64,000 nucleotides of DNA from Chanos chanos (GCF_902362185.1 NC_044496.1:52325136-52389135), one strand, 5' to 3'. Shown: positions 23,435 to 42,295, counted from the stretch's first letter. The notes: a model not told the origin generated them from the letters alone. A program made the numbers and translations.

Positions 23435-26400
23435 ACATACCTTTGTTAAATTTGTTGCTTGTCACTTCATAGGGCTGGACTTGAAGATCAAAAGTGTTGA
23501 GAGTAAACGCGTCAGTCAGGTTGTAGCTTTGCTCCTTTCTGCACATATAGGAACTGCCCAAAGTTGCTTCCCATAGAGTCAGGTTTGTCTTGTCTACTTT
23601 GAACTTGCTCCCTAAATATTTACATAAAGCGAGAACAGGGGAACAGTGTTACAGACACTCTGCACTTTGAAAGGATACAACAAATGCTACAAATGGTATC
23701 TCTTAGGCAATTAGGCAGTACTTACCACTTCCAATAAGAGCTGAGAAACTCAATGACTGCAGGTGGAATTTACCCGATTCCTGTATGATGTCATACACCG
23801 TAAGTAAACAGGCAGACAGACAGACAGGCAGACAGATAGACAGGCAGACAGATACAAAAGTACAACAGAAAATCTCGGTCTCAGTCACACCTTGTCTAGA
23901 CAATGTAAAATTTCAAATGCATGGATGAAGCTGACTCTTGAGGAGCAGGTTGTTGCAGTGCACTTACAGTGGTGAAAACGAACAGAACTGTCACTGTGTC
24001 AGACGTCAGTTGGAGAGTAGCATCGCTGCCGTTGCTTCCACATGTTCCATTGGAGCTTGTGGTGTTGGGGTTTAGATTGATGGTCTGGAGGGAGGCATTC
24101 TAAAGACAGCGAAAACATGCTTCCTTAGGCTTCTTCCACATTTTTCAGGAGCGAGTCACCCCCCCCCCTTTTGTCACTGTTGTCTAAGGATTCAGGCCCA
24201 GTAATCTGAACAGTTTCACTGTGACCGTGTCTATTGTGAAAAACGCCGTGCAAATAAAGCGGACTTAAACTGTATCTGAACTGAACCGCTTCGCCCCAAA
24301 CTAAATACCACAGATACCTGAGGACTTGCTGTAGCTTTAAATGAAATTGCCATCATAAAAAAATTGCCAAAATCTGTAAACAGTACAGAATGGGAAAATA
24401 TCTGCTTTAACGCTTTAATCAAGCTCTAATCCGAGAGTATTATACATACCACAGACGGTTTAAACCTAAACTGCAGGCCCATTTTTGCCTTCAGACACTC
24501 AGTGGAGTTTCCATCAGACTTGACGTTGTATTCTCCAACGTCGGGGTTCGGTGTTGGAGCTGGAGTAGTAGGGGCAGGTGTAGGGGACGCCGTCGAATTG
24601 GTTACATGAGTGGTTGGAGGAGCGGTCGTAGCATTGGTGTGGGCAGTCGTTGTATTGGTAGTTGCAGGGGTGGTATGGGCAGTGGTTGTAGGGGTAGTTG
24701 TAGGGGTGGTGTGGGGAGTCGTAGTAGGGGTAGTTGTAGGGGTTGTGTGGGCAGTTGTTGTATGGGTAGTTGTAGGGGTTGTGTGGGCAGTTGTTGTAGG
24801 GGTAGTTGTAGGGGTAGTGTGGGCAGTGGTTGTAGGAGTAGTTGTAGGGGTGGTGTGGACAGTCGTCGTAGGGGTAGTTGAAGCTGTTGTCGAGAGCTGA
24901 GTAGCTTCAGTGCTCTCTTGAGCAGTACCTATGCAGGAAAGGCAGAGAATGACTTTCAGGGTTTGAGCATTTCAATTAGCTTAAGAACAGTTCAAGAACC
25001 TCATGACGACACCTTTGTAAGCACTATGTACAAAAAGCCTTAGCACCTTAGATAAATTCAGCTTTTCAGCAGATGATGAAGCAATGAGAGTTGACCGACT
25101 TGTACTCTATAATGGCTTGTGCCGGAATATAGTAGACAAAGTCTTTTACATATGTGAAAACTCCATAACTGATGTACATTAAAGGTATCGTTGTATAAAG
25201 TAACCAACAGTGGATCACAGGGGACTGTTAGGTCATAAAAAAATGTTCTTAGTCATAGTTTGGTACTGAAGAAGTAATTTAAACACACAAAAAGAATGCA
25301 TACTACAGTGGTTACTTATGCCCCTTTTATTTGGGAAATTGTTAAACCTTTAACCTATGATTATTACTTGTTACTCAATTACTGAGAAAAGCCATTGTTA
25401 CGGAGGTGATTCTCTATCAGCACTTTGTGAGTCACATGTAGTAACCGAGATGCATAAGGTCTAATTGTCGTGTATGAGCCTGACAACACACTGCGACACG
25501 CTTGTCACTCTTATAGGACTGCACCATACAGTGGAGAGGTCCAAGCTGAGGCATCACTATCTTTCAGGCATGGCCCGCTTTAACCTACAGACTCATCACT
25601 ATTATACAATTTTCTGTTTTGGGCTTACGGGTAAATCAAACACTCTAAAAATTAAAACATTAAAATCAAACAAACATATTTAACAGCCATCATCAGAGAT
25701 AAGACCTCACATCAATGGCTACTCCAACAAATTTGATCATAAAGAAGACATCTTTTGTGGTAACCTATAACCTACGCCTGTGCAATTAATGTTGCACAAA
25801 ATTAAAGTGATGCTGTAGGTGAATAGAAGAGCACTATTTAGCAATGAAGATTTAATCTTTTATTAGGCTGAAACAGAGTGAGATATAATTTTACGAATAT
25901 TTCGACTGCCAGACAGCAAAGTACAGCAACATAAAATCAGAAGTGTGCAAGATAAAATCAGACACAAGGCGAACGCGCACGCACTGCGAAGAGAAAGTAT
26001 AGAATTTTAATAACACTATTCTCTTTTTGCGTTAATATTTTCAAAGATTAATTGGTGAAATAATATCATATAAATATAATATAAAGTCCGACCGTTTCAG
26101 ATAATGACTTGCGAACTAGCAGGTATTACCGAAACGTTTATACTAAGATACTCATAATATAAAAAGCATATATATTTTTAAAAACTTTGGCTAAACTTCC
26201 GTCCTTTAAATGCAGGCCTTCCTCCTCTGTATCTTGATGGAGCTCATCTTCTGACTCTTGCACGAGGGCAATCATTCGAAACAATAAAAATGTTGCAGTT
26301 TCTCTCCTCCATAATGATCCGAAATAAACATTAACTAGAAGTGAGGTAAAGGTGTTTTGTTTTACAATGTCACATGATCACGAATAACTTACAACATCAT

Positions 26401-27324
26401 CACATGATCCTTTTGTACCAAGGCCTGAAAAATTAACACTTCGCTTGATGCATATCGGTGAATTCAAGCTTACCCCTTCATTCCTGCCTAATGTCATCTA
26501 CATTTTAAATTGAGTCTCAGTTTGATACACGTTTTGAAAGACGATACAGCATTTCAGCATAAACTCAGACAACTGGTGATGAATTGTCGTTAAGTCGACC
26601 TTAAGCATTAAACGAATAATATCATTATGTTTTGTGAAAGATCACCAAGTGCTAACCTTGCATGAATCGGAGGTGGCAACGTAACGTTAACTATTTTGAG
26701 AAATCTATTTTGATTAGCGTTACCTACCAGTAACAAGAACGTTAACTTAGCTTCTGGTACGATATTATGCGGACTGATCGCATCTGAAACGGTTCGTCCT
26801 TTAGCTACGTCTTCGATTGACTAGCTTTCGCATAAATATTAGCTAACCTGTTTAAATCTTAGAGTTGCTCTCGTTTTTACTTAAATGATTTATGTCGGTG
26901 GTTAACCTATATAATATGACTAAGTGTCACGCTTGTTAAATTACTTCATACGTAACCGAAGTTGGGTTACAGATCTGTAGACTACTTTGCAAATGCAACT
27001 GACGAGATACACCATCAGAATAATCTGGAATTTAATGTCATGATTTCATATTGTTACACAACATATTAGGCTATTTAAGACCATAATCTTCGTCTGGGCG
27101 ATCGTGCGTTATGATTACCTAACCTAATACTGCCTACCTAGAGCCATCTTTCGGCACCAAGCATTAGCTACCCAAATGTGAGCTAGTCAGGCAGGCCCAA
27201 ACAAGTCTGTGGCGGACCAAGAAAGCTGTTTGATATTAAAACTGCAACTTAAACGAAAACTCATAAAAACATACGTACCGCCTCCAACAATCAGGAGCAA
27301 CGCTAGACAAACGCAGCGAAACAT
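19266..27324 (-). CDS. lamp2: lysosome-associated membrane glycoprotein 2
   Basis: Five common minus-strand exons (27279-27324, 24450-24928, 23968-24099, 23726-23780, 23441-23611) supply 294 codons. They splice in the same phase to one of three terminal exons (22568-22707, 20041-20186, 19266-19408), giving 340, 342 or 341 aa (human about 410). Order: signal peptide ([15 protein letters not shown]), a Thr/Pro/Ala mucin-like stem of about 120 residues, then one LAMP luminal domain with four Cys ([26 protein letters not shown] and the Cys opening each tail), several NxS/T sites, one transmembrane helix and a short GYxx tail. LAMP2 coats the lysosomal membrane; its A form is the receptor of chaperone-mediated autophagy. 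The first luminal domain of mammalian LAMP2 (three exons between signal peptide and hinge) is not found in the 2.35-kb first intron, so the protein looks like CD68/LAMP3 in plan. Identity rests on the second domain, the tails and the locus. Confidence 0.92.
20041..20186 (-). CDS. lamp2: lamp2 alternative last exon, A-type tail
   Basis: Middle terminal exon. It encodes [18 protein letters not shown], a transmembrane helix and the cytosolic tail [14 protein letters not shown]. It resembles human LAMP2A ([16 protein letters not shown], tail ending HHHAGYEQF). Human LAMP2A needs basic tail residues to bind HSC70; here they are Arg-Lys-Arg rather than Lys-His-His-His. One Ser follows the hydrophobic residue of the GYxxF sorting signal, which is normally the last residue. 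Confidence 0.9.
20187..22567 (-). other. lamp2 intron / B-tail 3' UTR interval
   Basis: Between the B and A terminal exons. No further tail-like exon (Cys, helix, GYxx) was found on the minus strand. It contains long A-runs (21078-21115, 21168-21186, 22280-22325) and a short repeat with inverted ends at 22353-22488. A minus AATAAA at 20671-20676 could serve the B-tail transcript. Confidence 0.5.
22353..22488. mobile_element. short MITE-like repeat
   Basis: 136-bp unit with inverted ends CCTGGTCCTGGAG (left) and CTCCAGGATCAGG (right), whose reverse complement matches the left end at 12 of 13 bases. Similar 'guanine-rich, ends in TCCTGGAG' short repeats are common in teleost genomes. It lies in the B-tail 3' region of lamp2. 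Confidence 0.5.
22568..22707 (-). CDS. lamp2: lamp2 alternative last exon, B-type tail
   Basis: First terminal exon after the common exons. It encodes [18 protein letters not shown], a transmembrane helix and the tail [12 protein letters not shown]. Human LAMP2B has ECSLDDDTILIPIIVG and the tail GRRKSYAGYQTL, so the assignment is firm. In mammals the B form predominates in heart and muscle. The GYQTL ending is a classic lysosomal sorting signal. Confidence 0.94.
23391..23434. repeat. (CT)n(CA)n tract directly beside the lamp2 exon 5 donor
   Basis: On the lamp2 transcript this reads as a (TG)n then (AG)n run starting a few bases after the GTATGT donor at 23435-23440. That donor feeds all three alternative last exons. 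Confidence 0.85.
23815..23851. repeat. CAGA-type tetranucleotide repeat
   Basis: Runs of CAGA/CAGG/TAGA units in the lamp2 intron between common exons 3 and 4. Simple repeat, no further function seen. Confidence 0.8.
24640..24890 (-). repeat. lamp2: coding minisatellite, lamp2 mucin stem
   Basis: Inside lamp2 exon 2 the protein repeats a 12-residue unit of the form [12 protein letters not shown] about seven times (36-bp DNA unit, with variants at the Ala, His and Pro positions). It is dense in Thr/Pro and so suited to O-glycosylation. The DNA copies differ mainly at third positions. Confidence 0.88.
26370..26407. promoter_or_regulatory. two TCACATGA E-boxes in lamp2 intron 1
   Basis: TCACATGA occurs at 26370-26377 and again at 26400-26407. 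This is the M-box-type site recognised by the MITF/TFE bHLH-zip family, whose member TFEB controls lysosomal genes. A related palindrome GTCATATGAC sits at 27456-27465, about 130 bp above the lamp2 ATG. These are motif matches only. Confidence 0.35.
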
Positions 27325-27825
27325 GCTAACTTGGTAGATATTGATGACTTGAAGGATGGTAGACTCTGCCGATGATACGACGGCTGTGGAAACAGGCAGT
27401 ATCCTACTTTGACCAGTGTCGTTAGCCCGCTAGCTCAAAATAGCAGGATATGCAAGTCATATGACAGGACAGGAAACTAAACTGCGTAGGCAGGCTCTAA
27501 CGTCATCCAATCAGATCATTTTCGAGTAGACCCTTCACCAAATCTCTCAACCATAATTTTGCGCGTATATGCAGAATTGGGAATCCCGTGACCATTCCTT
27601 AATTTACACATTTTACGCGATTAATTCACAGTTAATTCACAATTCGCTGTAAACCACAATCAGTTTTGTGAGACCTCCATTTTCAGTAATTAACTAAAGA
27701 TGCCAGTCAATTCTGAAAGCCGCAAAGTCAATACTATATTTGGTATGTCAAATATAACATTTTTTCCTGTAAAGCAACCGAGAATAACAGCAACAAATAA
27801 TAATAATAATAACAACAACAACAAC

Positions 27826-27856
<31 letters not shown>

Positions 27857-28604
27857 TTAATAGTAATAATAAACAATTTATTGAAATATACGTCTGGCAC
27901 GCCATCTAGAGAAGGAGGGAATCAACCTTTGTAAGGTTGTTTACAAGCAAAGCATCTCCAGTAGCTTTTTTATCTGTCCGTCTCTGTCTCCAACCCCTCC
28001 TCCCTCATGTTTTCACTCCAGGCATTCTTCTATACTGAAAAACCCTCTTCTCTGTCTGTGCACCGCACCGAACTGATATTGCTGTGGCTTGACTTTTATT
28101 TTTTAAAAGTCAGTATTTCAGAGGCCATCTTGAAAATGCGTTATCGTTGCTTAATTCACATGAACATGCAAACGTGCGGCAAATAAGTACTTCCGGTAGG
28201 TCAACATGTCGCCTCTAGAAGTTACGATTTGCTTTCGGAGTTTCACATAACAATTAGAGAGCAGCGTGTCTATTAACAGCCACAATAGTCTGAGTATGTC
28301 TAAAACATACCAACCGCTACTTAGTGAAAAGCATTCAATTTGTACTGGACTTGAAAGACCGCACGAGCGAGTGGCCAAGAGGAAGCAGTAATCAACCATC
28401 TTTCTTCTGCCAGCAATAACAAGAAAAGAGAGGGTCTAAGTGGAGCTACAGTTCCCAATTTATTGTCTCTATCTTGTAAAACAGATAAGAGACTTAACGT
28501 CTGGAGTTTTATAAAATAGGCCAGGAATATTAGGCGTCAACCTACGACACAACTGAAAGCTTAGAATTAGTAGACTAGCTATTAGATTTTGTATTTCTTT
28601 TTTC
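27325..28604. promoter_or_regulatory. divergent lamp2 / cul4b promoter interval
   Basis: The lamp2 ATG (minus) and the cul4b ATG (plus) face away from each other across 1.28 kb, so both promoters must lie here unless cul4b has a further upstream exon. The interval holds a GTCATATGAC palindrome near lamp2 and an (AAT/AAC)n microsatellite at 27791-27872. No other coding exon was seen. Confidence 0.6.
27791..27872. repeat. (AAT)n/(AAC)n microsatellite
   Basis: About 80 bp of trinucleotide repeat between lamp2 and cul4b. Seen directly. Confidence 0.92.
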
Positions 28605-36242
<7,638 letters not shown>

Positions 36243-36728
36243 AGAGCGAGAGAGAGAGAGAAAGAGAAAGAAAAACAGAAGAGGAGGATGGAATGAGCGT
36301 GGGGGGGAGGGAGGGAGGGAGGGGGAAGGAGGAAATGGGCTATTCAGTGATGCTGTCCGATTTTCTGAATTGTTGGTATCACATCCTTTGCTCCAGTTGA
36401 TGTTAACTTTATCCCATTCAACCCAGCGACCGACAACTGAATGGATAATGCTCCACGGGATTTAGTCGTGAGGAGCGTTTTCCTGTGGACTGCATGGTCA
36501 TTAAAAAGAAAAGAATAGAATTCATTTTCACAGTGTTTTACAGGGAAAAAATTGGACTTGTCCATGCGTAAGGAAAAAAAAAAAAGAAAAAAAGAAAAAG
36601 AATTAATCGGGGTGGCTTTTTAAAAAAAAAAAAAAAGAAAAGAAAAAAAAAAAGCAAACCATAAAACAATATTTATTTACAAAGTGGGTTCTTTGTCCAT
36701 TATATGTTTATGGCATTCTACACCTTGT

Positions 36729-36764
<36 letters not shown>

Positions 36765-38732
36765 AAAGTCACCTTTTTCTTTTTAATTTACCTTGTATCC
36801 CATGCAAGTGTCCATGCATTACATGTCCTTATCACATGCAAATAAGGAAAAAAAAAAAAGGTTACTAATAAAATGAAATCCATTTGTTCAATCAGTGTTG
36901 TATTAGGGACGGGTGTGTAAACATTGACAGTAGGATTTTACCTGACTTTGGGTTGTTATGTGGCCACCAATATTTACACACTTTAGAAAGTTTGAATAAT
37001 CTTCAGGCTGCACAGCTGTCAGTCATAAAAAAAAAGAAAAGAATTTACACTTGGTGAAGGGAACCTATTGAAAGATAGTTCCTTCCTAGCTGATTGCAAA
37101 TTTGACAGTATGTGCCAAAAAAAAAAAAAAAAGAAAAAAAAAAAGTGAGCACTTGTTTTGTTATAGGATTTGTTAATGCTGCTAAACACTAACGTGTACG
37201 TTTGTATGGATCTAGCTTTCCACACCCCAACCCCCTCACCCTCTGCACAGCCCTGTCATTTTTCTGTTTTTGCTTTTGATTTTTGTACATATATATTTTA
37301 CAGTCTGTTGCTATTGAACGTTTGGAGTTTGATGGACAGATAACTGCATCTCAGCTTAGTCGTCCCACCCCCCTTACCCCAAGAACCCTACAAATACAGG
37401 TGTCAAGTCCAACCTCACAGTTCTGTTCTAGTGCAACTTTGTATAATCCCCAAGTTCCAAGACCTAGCCTGTCTCCTCAGAAGCTCCTCAGCTAGGCACA
37501 ATGCCTTGAGCGACAGCACTGGATTAATGGAGTTGTTTGACAGTGGTGTTTTGAGTTATTATGCTTAAGTGGACTGGTGTCCAGTGTCTGAGTATGCTTG
37601 TTTTATTGCTTCAGATTAAACAATTGTAAGTGTTTCCTTCATTATTTTTCTTTTACCAATGATTTTTTTTTTTTTTTTTTTGTCTTGTTTAGCTTAGTTA
37701 TAACTTGTTTTGCCCATACCATCACAATGCATTTAGGATTGTTCTTTACATTGCAGAAGATCCACCAATACACTGATAACACTTCATAATGAATAAACAT
37801 ATTCTTTTATTTAATTGACTGGGATATGACAAACATACATACACAATCTTCTGTTTGCTAATGAAAAGGAATTTTGTGTGATGCCCATTCTATTATCTTC
37901 TCACAGTTGGAAACCTTACGATAATAATTTTGACCTTCCTCAGTAATAGTACTGAATTTGTTTGCACACACTGGAGAAATGACTTAATGATAATGGAGGC
38001 AGATTAGAGCCACGTGCCAATATATACTCCATATGAATTGATCATGACTCTTCCATTGTGTGGAAAAATTTGCTACGCAGACAGAATGAACCTTGTGAAG
38101 GGCCATGTTACCCTGTTTAGATCAATCCACTGAGTTACGGATTTTTCAAGTCTAATCCTCTGAGACCTAAATAAGAATAATTTGTGTGGGATACCAAGAG
38201 CTTTCAGGCTTAAGTGGTGGCCATTTGAATCGTTCAGGAGAAAGTGGCATGCAAAGTGAAATATGAAAACTCCTGACTACACAAATCTTATTGGCCAAAC
38301 AGTTCATGGTATAGTCAGTGTAAATAAATGACTCCTTCTGAGTGAGTAGGGAAGAGATGTATGTTGTAAGTTGGCTGACCTGTAGCGTGTATCATTCAAT
38401 AAAGAAATTTTATGAGCCTAATTATTTCTATTGTACAAAGGTTTGTTTTATTTCGTTCTGTTTTATTTTACTTTACTGCTCAGTGTCGTGGATGGATCTA
38501 TTGCATTGTACGCAGGTGGCTTTTAGAATGTTGAATTCAGCCACCCAAAACCTTCTTTCTGTGGCCTTTCTGTGGACATGATATTGAACTGTAATATTGC
38601 TAAAAATGCATTTTGTGGTGCTTTACATTTAATTAGGAAATGGCAAGTTTCATGAGGGAAAAACTGATGATTTCTTAGAGATGTAGTTCAGAGACACAAC
38701 TTTCTTCCTCTTCTTGCGCAGAGCGCTCCAGC

Positions 38733-38765
<33 letters not shown>

Positions 38766-38992
38766 AGATCTGCCGTATGTTGTCCAACGGTGTCGCACGA
38801 GTGTGGAAAATCGCCGTCATCTGCTGCAAACCAGTTGCGAGACTGAGGCGTGGGGATTGAATTATACACTGTTTTTAATTCAACACTGTGGAACTCAATC
38901 AATTTGCTGTTTTGTCATTCAACAGATAAGGTTTGAATAATTGAACTGATAGTGAGAGAAATTACGAAGACGACTGAAATCGAACAACGAGG
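36243..38992 (+). other. cul4b 3' UTR and cul4b-mcts1 intergenic region
   Basis: Begins with a purine-rich (GA)n stretch right after the stop. It continues with many A- and T-runs, including a 34-nt poly-T at 36730-36763. Several AATAAA hexamers suggest alternative 3' ends of cul4b. The mcts1 promoter must lie before 38993; no TATA box was seen. No coding exon found. Confidence 0.55.
36867..36872 (+). terminator. cul4b polyadenylation signal AATAAA (proximal)
   Basis: AATAAA about 625 bp after the stop codon on the coding strand. A second lies at 37792-37797, so short and long 3' UTRs are possible. Confidence 0.5.
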
Positions 38993-41904
38993 ATGTTTAA
39001 AAAGTAAGGATAAGCCTACACTAGCTGTGGTTTGCTGGGGTTAAGGCTAACGTTAGTTGAGCAAGCCAGCTAACGACATATACGTTTCCTATTGCACATA
39101 GTCAGAAATACAGTAATTGTTCTCGAGGAGATTTTGTCTTGATCTTCTGAAATGTTTCCTTCCCATTATTTCTTTCTTGCTAAAACGATAAGTTGGTTTA
39201 TCATCCTATTAAGATATTTCGTAGCTATACTTCATGGTTAAGTTCCTCTGCCAGACTGTTGAGTCGGTTACTTGTGTCAGATGACAACCAAATCAGCTGG
39301 CATGATGTTTTGTTGGCATGTTGAATGTTTCTATTCGTTCAGTATCCAGTGCTGCTATTCTCGTAGTATTGGTAGTCTGTTAAGTAGAGGGGTAGTTTAG
39401 CTTATTTTAATGATTTTAATTATTATCAAGTGTACATGATGCAAAATTTGTCCTGACCCGTCCTCACCACTGGCTCAATTTTAGGCCAGAAGATTTAAGC
39501 TAAACACGGAGCCGAACCTCTGTCATTTTATCTTTCCAGATTTGATGAAAAGGAAAATGTTTCCAACTGTATCCAGCTGAAAACCTCAGTAATCAAAGGC
39601 ATCAAGAATCAGCTGCTGGACCAGTTTCCAGAAATCGACCCATGGCTCAATCAGATCATGCCAAAAAAGGATCCTGTTAAGATCGTCAGATGGTAAAAAA
39701 AAAAAAAAAGAAATACACCAAGATCATTACACATTCATCAGAAAAATCAGTCATTTAAGAAAAGCTGCTGTTTCATTTGTTCATTCGGTCAGTTGGAGGC
39801 ATTGGCTTGTTTTTTTGTTTGTTTGGGGTGGTTTTTTTGATGGTTTTGTTTTGTCATTTCAGTCATGAACATATTGAAATCCTCACAGTGAATGGAGAGC
39901 TCCTCTTCTTCAGACAGAGGGAGGGTCCGTTCTTTCCCACTCTCAGACTTCTACACAAATGTAAGAAAGCCTTATTGATTAGTATTGTTTTATAAAAGGA
40001 GATCTGAATCAAAAGTGTATTGTTTAAACATCAGTTTTTAAAATAAGTTAAAGTATTCATTTACCCTCTAAAAGATTGAATTTAGGGCTTGGGTATTTTG
40101 GGCAGAATTCCATCTCACAATAATTTGACGAAATATTAGCCTATAGTCTGGGTATAAGAAACAATATTAAATATGCTTATATACAGCTGCATGGTGAATT
40201 TGTGTCAGGGTTTTTTTTTTTAAAGACATTTTATGTAGTTGCTTAAAAAAAGACAGTGACGTTTACATTTGATTTGCAAATCGCTACGTTTTTTATCGGC
40301 AGCACTCTAAAGTGCTTGGAACGCATACAAGGTCCTTTATCTAGTTTTACATTCAGTCATTTGGCAGGTGCTTTTGTCCACAGTGACCTAAAGAAGTACA
40401 TAGCGAGTACGCTTGAGTCTGTCTCAGTACACAAAACTAGTACCGAGATCCTCTCCGAGGACTCTGTGGATTTAGTGATTGAATCATTTTTTTTCCCCCT
40501 CCTTCGCACCTGAAATAATAAAGTTAGTGGTTACTAGATGAGTTAGATTTGAAAAAGGTGAGTTTTTAGGCGTTTTTTTAGAGCGTTCTCAGTGTGTTTG
40601 ACCATCTGACCACCTGGTGAGGGCGAGCTGTTTGACCATGTTGGAGTTAAGCGTGAAAATGACCGATGATTGAGACCTTAACCCCCACGCCTGTTTGGTA
40701 CTGTTAGGCGTATTCTTGAAGCAGACCTTAGCAGGCTCTCTGGGCCATGTGGTTTTATGGCAGTTTGGATGTAGACAGATTCTGTTGGCCAGTGTCGAGG
40801 TCTTGAACCAGTTGCAGGTGGGAACAGGCAGTGGATAGGGCCAAAAAGATAAGTCATGTTATGAAGTTCACATCATGTTAACGGTACACTCTTTCCAGTA
40901 CATTACCACTGATTTAAAATACACCGTGCCAAAGTGGTACTGATCAAAATAACTGTAAGTAGCTAATAGTGTTTTTGCTCCTTATTTCTTAAAGAAAGGC
41001 TCAAACAGAATGCCTTGGTATTTGCAGGTGTCTGCTCATGGACGTTTTTAAAAATTCTTATCTTCTGTTGTGTTTTTTTTTTTTTCCCCAGATCCCTTCA
41101 TACTTCCACATCAACAAGTAGATAAAGGAGCTATCAAATTTGTTCTGAGTGGAGCCAATATCATGTGTCCAGGACTGACTTCACCAGGAGCCAAACTCTA
41201 TCCCGCTGAAGTCGACAAAGTTGTCGTATCCTTTTTTTTTAGCCATTTTATCGTGTGTCTCTGCCTCCTCACAGAGAGAATTCTGAACAAATAGATTTCA
41301 CTCTCCCATTTTTCTTTGTCGGTTAGTCTTTGCGCCATCCTTGTACTCATGGTTGTTACATTTTTTTTTAAAGGGAATTAGTGTGTCCTTAACCCAGTGT
41401 GTCAGGCTATAATGGCTGAGGGCAAACAGCACGCGCTCTGTGTCGGAGTCATGAAAATGTCGGCAGAGAACATGTAAGTGCAACAGAACGCTTCACGCTC
41501 CTCCTCACAATTATCTTTCAAGTCGTGACAATGTTCTGAAAACATCCCGTTCCACAACTGTTCCAAGACATAGCCTCTTAAGATGACATCACCTTTATCT
41601 TGATCTCGCATGGGAATGTTTTTCATGTTGCTGTTTTTTTTTTTCCGCTGTAAAAAAAATTGGTTAAGGGAATGGTTTTGAATCGGAATAATTTTCTCTT
41701 GTGTCATAACTAATTTCATAAGTAGTCTCAGATGTCATAAATAATGATAATGTAACGACCTTCTGTTTGCGTTGGGATGTTCCAGCTGATTTCTTGATGT
41801 CATGTTTCTCATTGTTCAACAGAGAGAAAGTTAACAAGGGAATTGGAATTGAAAACGTCCACTATCTGAATGACGGACTTTGGCACATGAAGACTTACAA
41901 GTGA
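38993..41904 (+). CDS. mcts1: malignant T-cell-amplified sequence 1 (MCT-1) translation factor
   Basis: Six exons: 38993-39003, 39540-39692, 39863-39960, 41092-41225, 41406-41473, 41823-41904; 181 aa, the same length as human and nearly identical to it. The first coding exon supplies only 11 nt (MFK plus two bases). An N-terminal pre-PUA domain (about 1-90, [18 protein letters not shown]) precedes a PUA RNA-binding domain (about 92-171, with [18 protein letters not shown] and [13 protein letters not shown]). The protein pairs with DENR to recycle 40S subunits and drive re-initiation after upstream ORFs. Intron 4 is a U12-type GT-AG intron. It runs in the same direction as cul4b and converges with c1galt1c1. 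Confidence 0.97.
40335..40860 (+). mobile_element. degenerate teleost interspersed repeat in mcts1 intron 3
   Basis: Starts with TACATTCAGTCATTTGGCAG then GTGCTTTTGTCCACAGTGAC, close to the common fish sequence TTTAGCAGACGCTTTTATCC. It continues with TGACCATCTGACC-type strings that usually follow it in long non-autonomous fish elements. Ends are not resolved and no coding capacity is seen. Confidence 0.45.
41226..41405 (+). other. U12-type GT-AG intron of mcts1
   Basis: The donor is GTATCCTTTTT, the U12 GT-subtype consensus. TCCTTAAC at 41386-41393 is the exact U12 branch consensus core, 12-14 nt before the TGTCAG acceptor. The frame ...DKVV|AIMAEGK is preserved. Confidence 0.92.
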
Positions 41905-42020
41905 TGACTGATGTTACATCGTGAAAAGCAAGCACCAGGCCGCCTTGTCTACTGTTTACACCAATGGACTGTACTGTGTACCTAACTGGATGTTTGACTT
42001 CATTTCCACTGTCATGCACA

Positions 42021-42026
42021 AATAAA
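42021..42026 (+). terminator. mcts1 polyadenylation signal AATAAA
   Basis: AATAAA about 117 bp after the mcts1 stop on the coding strand. Confidence 0.65.
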
Positions 42027-42289
42027 ATATGCTTCAAGTCATTTTCCATTCTTAAATGGTATTTCACGAATTGGCCTAAAATTTCCGTCACAGTCCTAAG
42101 TTACCCAACTATGAAGGGTCGCTCTTAACATTCCACTGAATTCCAGTTGTTTAGGATTACAACTTTCAATAGTACTAAAAGAGTTGGGATGGCAGGAAAA
42201 GATGACATTTTCCACTTTTTAGTTAAAATTTAATTTTAAAATTATCCTATTGACATTGAACAAATCCAGTCAGTTTGTGTGAATTGCAT

Positions 42290-42295
42290 TTTATT
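42290..42295 (-). terminator. candidate c1galt1c1 polyadenylation signal
   Basis: Minus-strand AATAAA (tttatt on plus) about 1.35 kb after the c1galt1c1 stop. Motif match only. Confidence 0.35.

Noticed and set aside
24606-24900. Long plus-strand open frames rich in Gly/Arg/Ser/Cys or Val
   Set aside because: They are antisense to the lamp2 Thr/Pro stem; the repeats create open frames on both strands. The minus strand has splice sites, phase and LAMP homology.
26138-26378. About 80-codon open stretch on the minus strand in lamp2 intron 1 (includes [17 protein letters not shown])
   Set aside because: Considered as a missing lamp2 exon or a transposase fragment. It lacks the Cys pattern and Asn-glycosylation sites of a LAMP domain, and no clear acceptor-donor pair in phase 1 was found. 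Left unassigned.
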